From positions 1-64,000 of the forward strand of contig JAMBYZ020000055.1 in the NCBI GenBank assembly GCA_026929865.2: a stretch of 64,000 bases of DNA, written 5' to 3'. Shown piece after piece: positions 61,355 to 64,000 of the stretch (positions are counted from its first letter, which is position 1; every line of letters begins with the position of its first letter). The notes beneath the pieces are model-generated. The model ran no database searches, was not told the DNA's origin, and was given only the letters and a program-made list of their open reading frames with translations. Source of the stretch: Hyperoplus lanceolatus (taxonomy: Eukaryota; Chordata; Actinopteri; Uranoscopiformes; Ammodytidae). The translations under genes and the position numbers were made by a program.

Positions 61355-61645
61355 GGGTGACCTCATGGGGTGACCTCATGGGGTTGTGAACTTTGACCCT
61401 GGAGTTGAATGACTCTGGAATAACAGGGCGTTTTTTTAAATTGAATCAAAATCATATCTAATTTCTCTCATATTTTCAATATCAAGTGGGCTTTTATTCT
61501 GAAACTACACATCAGAATGTCCTGAAACTTTGTGTGTGGCCTCATGGGGTCGTGAACTATGAACCTGGAGTGGCATTTTTCTGGAATAACAGGGCGTTTT
61601 TTTTAATTGAATCCGAAATCATATCTAATTTGTCTCATATTTTCA
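61355..61645 (-). repeat. Inverted block 36 (291 bp)
   Basis: Standard block with GAACCTGGAGTGGCATTTTT. Run after it: 640 bp (3.8 monomers). Confidence 0.93.
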
Positions 61646-62285
61646 AAATTAGATATGATTTTGGATTCAATAAAAAAAAAAACGCCCTGTTATTCCAGAG
61701 TCATTCCACTCCAGGGTCATAGTTCACAACCCCATGGGGTCCCCCAAGAAGTTTCAGGACATTCTGATGTGTAGTTTCAAAATAAAAGCCCACTAGATAT
61801 TGAAAATATGAAAGAAATTAGATATGATTTTGGATTCAATTAAAAAAAAAACGCCCTGTTATTCCAGAGTCATTCCACTCCAGGGTCATAGTTCACAACC
61901 CCATGAGGTCCCCCAAGAACTTTCAGGACATTCTGATGTGTAGTTTCAAAATAAAAGCCCACTAGATATTGAAAATATGAGAGAAATTAGATATGATTTT
62001 GGATTCAATTTTTAAAAAAACGCCCTGTTATTCCAGAGTCATTCCACTCCAGGGTCATAGTTCATAACCCCATGAGGTCCCCAAAGAACTTTCAGGACAT
62101 TCTGATGTGTAGTTTAGAAATAAAAGCCCACTAGATATTGAAAATATGAGAGAAATTAGATACGATTTTGGATTCAATTTAAAAAAAAAGCCCTGTTATT
62201 CCAGAGTCATTCCACTGCAGGGTCATAATTCACAACCCCATGAGGTCACACAAGAAGATTCAGGACATTCTGATGTGTACTTTCA

Positions 62286-62553
62286 GGGTGACCTCATGGG
62301 GTGACCTCATGGGGTTGTGAACTTTGACCCTGGAGTTGAATGACTCTGGAATGCCAGGGCTTTTTTTTTAAATTGAATCCAAAATCATATCTACTTTCTC
62401 TCATATTTTCAATATCAAGTGGAATTTTATTCTGAAACTACACATCAGAATGTCCTGAAACTTTGTGTGTGGCCTCATGGGGTCGTGAACTATGACCCTG
62501 GAGTGGAATTTTTCTGGAATAACAGGGCGTTTTTTTTTAATTGAATCCGAAAT
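62286..62553 (-). repeat. Inverted block 37, truncated before the hairpin (268 bp)
   Basis: Head and most of the block are normal, but it stops at TTGAATCCGAAAT and switches to a 25-base forward piece (GTGTGTAGTTTCAG...AAAAGCCC, to 62578). The LINE starts directly after. This is the only block lacking the hairpin join because of a foreign element. Confidence 0.88.
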
Positions 62554-62578
62554 GTGTGTAGTTTCAGAATAAAAGCCC

Positions 62579-62743
62579 TACAGAATGATGGAGTCATGGC
62601 GCCGGTGAGACGGCAGCCTGTTGCGTGCAGCTTTGTGTAGTGTGTATGTTCAATGTTGATTTAGTATTTTTCTAGACTTCTTATAAGTGTTGTTAAGTTC
62701 TTAACCAAGACTTAACCATACTATCTGGAACGGGGGTGGAAAT
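62579..62743 (+). promoter_or_regulatory. LINE 5' leader, probable internal promoter region
   Basis: Non-coding stretch between the satellite and the ORF start. An in-frame TAA at 62702-62704 closes the ORF frame upstream. Non-LTR elements usually carry an internal promoter here. No TATA box or defined promoter motif can be pointed to, so the promoter role is inferred. Confidence 0.45.
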
Positions 62744-64000
62744 ATGTGCTTAATATCGGCCAGACGGACGGAGCAAGCTACCGTGGTATACACTCGTCAG
62801 GAACTGATAAGCCTAGTACATGGCTCAATATTCGGGATTCGACATGACATACCGAAGGAACTCTTACAGAGGAGACATCGGGGAACCCGTGCAGGGGTGA
62901 AGAGAAACAGGAGGAGGTTGGCGACAGTATGGAGAGATACTTTTAAACCAGCCCTACCATCTATCACAATGGGAAATGTTTGCTGCCTAACGAACAAATT
63001 CGAAGAATTGGAAAGCCTGGTCAGGTACCAGAAATTGTACCGGGAGAGCAGCATTGTATGCCTGACAGAGACGTGGCTGACGGAAAATACGCCTGACTCA
63101 TTGATAAGTTTCACCGGCTTCAGGACAATACGAGCGGACAGGGACACCGGAGCGAGCGGTAAGCAGAAAGGAGGGGGGCTTTTACTGCTCGTCAACAACA
63201 AATGGTGTAACCCTAATCATGCTACTATCAAAGAACAGGTATGCAATAAGGACATTGAACTTTTAGCTGTTAGTTTAAGGCCATACTACCTACCCAGAGA
63301 GTTCACTGTGGTGATAGCCATTGTTGTTTACATTCCCCCATCTGCCAAGGCGGAAGTCGCGTGTGACGTGCTTCACACCACTATCGCGGGACTTCAGTCC
63401 AAGTTCCCAGAGGCGTTCATTGTTGTGTCTGGAGATTTCAACCATGTCTGTCTCTCTAAGACTTTGCCCACTTTTAAACAGTTTATTGACTGTGCAACTA
63501 GAGGTGTTAAAACACTGGATCTCTTGTATGCAAATGTAAAAAATGCATACAAATGTACAGCACTGCCCCCTCTTGGTCGATCAGACCACAACATGCTCCA
63601 TCTCTCTCCCTCCTACACCCCAGCTGCAAAGAGGCTGCCTGTCACCACCAGAACATTACGAGCCTGGCATCCTGAGGCTGATGAAGCTCTGAGGTGCTGC
63701 TTTGAGACAACAGATTGGGATGTGTTCTGTGAGGAGTATGGGGAAGACATCGATGGCCTAACAGAATGCATTACCCATTACATCAATTTCTGTTATGATG
63801 ACATCATGCCATCCAGGGTAATTCGTTGCTTCCCTAACAACAAACCATGGATAACCAGCAGCCTGAAGGCCTTACTGAATGAGAAGAAAAAGGCTTTCAG
63901 GGAGGGCGACAGGAATAAAATCAAAGAAATTCAAAAGGAACTGAAGGTGAGGATTAAGGAGGGGAAAGAAGCATATCGGCTCAAACTGGAACAACAGCTG
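62744..64000 (+). CDS. LINE ORF2-like protein, N-terminal part (endonuclease domain), open at window edge
   Basis: The frame is open without a stop from 62705 to the last base. The first ATG is at 62744 (A at -3), giving 419 visible codons. In residues counted from that ATG, an arginine-rich stretch lies at about 45-70. The endonuclease/exonuclease/phosphatase fold then runs from about 76 to 290: GNV at 77-79, catalytic E109 in TETWL, YIPP at 196-199, GDFNH at 230-234 (D231, N233), D259 in TLDLLYAN, and SDHN at 280-283. All the expected acidic and histidine residues are present. A linker follows with NKPW at 366-369 and a lysine/glutamate-rich helical region to 419. The reverse transcriptase domain should follow outside the window. 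The product would nick target DNA and prime reverse transcription. The lack of stops or frameshifts suggests a young copy. A later start at 62969 (residue 76) is possible but would lose the N-terminal extension. Confidence 0.9.
   Translation, partial: MCLISARRTEQATVVYTRQELISLVHGSIFGIRHDIPKELLQRRHRGTRAGVKRNRRRLATVWRDTFKPALPSITMGNVCCLTNKFEELESLVRYQKLYRESSIVCLTETWLTENTPDSLISFTGFRTIRADRDTGASGKQKGGGLLLLVNNKWCNPNHATIKEQVCNKDIELLAVSLRPYYLPREFTVVIAIVVYIPPSAKAEVACDVLHTTIAGLQSKFPEAFIVVSGDFNHVCLSKTLPTFKQFIDCATRGVKTLDLLYANVKNAYKCTALPPLGRSDHNMLHLSPSYTPAAKRLPVTTRTLRAWHPEADEALRCCFETTDWDVFCEEYGEDIDGLTECITHYINFCYDDIMPSRVIRCFPNNKPWITSSLKALLNEKKKAFREGDRNKIKEIQKELKVRIKEGKEAYRLKLEQQL

Larger units (their letters stand above)
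1..62578 (+). repeat. Tandem satellite array, ~169-bp monomer, with periodic inverted blocks
   Basis: The same AT-rich unit recurs from the first base to the LINE junction. Counting from the C of CGCCCTG, successive copies start at 140 and 309, at 500 and 669, and at 669, 838 and 1007, a step of 169 bp. Most copies read forward; about 37 antisense blocks interrupt them. The array is about 360 monomer equivalents and continues beyond the left edge. No unrelated sequence is seen inside it: the irregular stretches can be read as damaged satellite. Monomer length near nucleosomal spacing, A-tracts and HOR organisation are typical of centromeric or pericentromeric satellites, but location is inferred. 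I do not recognise the family by name. It is not primate alpha satellite. Confidence 0.97.
62579..64000 (+). mobile_element. Non-LTR retrotransposon (LINE), CR1/L2/Rex1-like, 5' part
   Basis: Sequence character changes sharply at about 62579, from AT-rich satellite to mixed, CpG-containing unique sequence. The element reads left to right, away from the array. It has a leader of about 165 bp and a long ORF with an apurinic-type endonuclease domain. The reverse transcriptase, 3' UTR and any target-site duplication lie beyond the right edge. The leader is GC-rich at its start (ATGGCGCCGGTGAGACGG), as expected of an untruncated 5' end. Clade assignment rests on recognising the endonuclease and linker style of fish CR1/L2-type elements and is not a search result. 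Confidence 0.88.

Noticed and set aside
95-62400. Dozens of 60-136-codon ORFs in the array, many nearly identical, on both strands
   Set aside because: They are translations of the satellite in shifting frames. The monomer is 169 bp, so the frame changes at each copy, and the same peptide pieces appear in different frames. No start context, domain or codon bias supports coding.
407-62553. Inverted blocks as separate foldback or MITE transposons
   Set aside because: The blocks are satellite sequence themselves and show no terminal motif or target-site duplication. Their fixed phase relative to monomers fits amplification within the array, not transposition.
1-62578. CRISPR-like repeat and spacer pattern
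   Set aside because: Units are 169 bp and directly adjacent, with no unique spacers, and the retroelement is eukaryotic in type.
1-62578. Primate alpha satellite (about 171 bp)
   Set aside because: Length is similar, but the monomer sequence shows no alpha-satellite features or CENP-B box.
1-62578. AATAAA in nearly every forward monomer as functional poly(A) signals
   Set aside because: The hexamer is part of ATAAAAGCCC in the repeat. No gene precedes it, and AT-rich DNA makes it common.
62560-62600. Target-site duplication for the LINE
   Set aside because: The 3' end of the element is outside the window, so no duplication can be assessed.
62797-63201. 134-codon ORF on the - strand
   Set aside because: It lies wholly opposite the LINE ORF and has no recognisable domain; it is a shadow.
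63321-63594. 72-codon + strand and 66-codon - strand ORFs
   Set aside because: Both overlap the endonuclease-coding frame, which is open through the whole stretch with all catalytic motifs; these are out-of-frame shadows.
1-64000. Telomere repeats, rRNA or tRNA genes
   Set aside because: No TTAGGG runs were seen, and nothing resembling rRNA or tRNA cloverleaf signals was noticed when reading either strand.

Overview
The window is one very long tandem satellite array (about 1-62578) that ends against the 5' end of a non-LTR retrotransposon (about 62579-64000, running off the right edge). No ordinary genes, tRNAs, rRNAs or CRISPR arrays are visible. The only credible coding sequence is the retrotransposon ORF. 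Its endonuclease domain and linker resemble CR1/L2/Rex1-type LINEs common in teleost fish, so a fish genome is the best guess, with moderate confidence. The array looks centromeric, pericentromeric or otherwise heterochromatic.

The satellite monomer is about 169 bp and AT-rich. It has a run of 7-12 A's next to CGCCCTGTTATTCCAGAG, and a short dyad ATATT-GAA-AATAT. Most copies lie on the + strand, about 360 monomer equivalents in all. The run is broken about 37 times by antisense satellite blocks. A standard block is 280-298 bp (1.7 monomers). It begins at a fixed junction after CTTTCA with GGGTGACCTCATGGGG, and ends at a fixed hairpin junction where ...CTCATATTTTCA meets AAATTAGATATGATTTTGG. 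Each block and the forward DNA after it form a near-perfect inverted repeat with arms of about 290 bp and a spacer of about 14 nt.

Forward runs between blocks are quantised at n + 0.8 monomers: about 471, 641, 810, 978, 1318, 1488 and 1827 bp. The unit therefore evolves by gaining or losing whole monomers between fixed inversion junctions. The usual order is: post-hairpin monomer (CAATAAAAAAAA... then GTCCCCCAAGAAG), a variable number of internal monomers, a penultimate monomer (GAAGCCACAC...ACTTGATATTG...ATCAGAG), a terminal monomer (CTGCAGGGTCATAATTCAC...AAGAAGATTCAGG), the inverted block, and the hairpin.

Layout: 0-4.7 kb has closely spaced blocks and shares markers with 57-60 kb. 5.2-7.6 kb holds a 1.60-kb duplication. 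8.4-29.7 kb has long forward runs with several collapsed junctions and three related higher-order repeats (HORs). 28-34 kb holds a 4.06-kb-spaced duplication. 36.8-41.6 kb holds three tandem 1.61-kb HORs, with a fourth at 44.5-46.1 kb. 42.64-42.86 kb carries a mirror-image junction. 51.8-53.6 kb holds a 1.10-kb duplication. 55-62.5 kb has short, closely spaced units. The LINE is in + orientation with an apparently complete 5' end and an ORF open to the window edge (419 codons visible).

The small ORFs of 60-136 codons in the array are a by-product of repeated monomers and should not be read as genes. Coordinates and lengths were counted by eye and may be off by a few bases; no alignment or database search was run.
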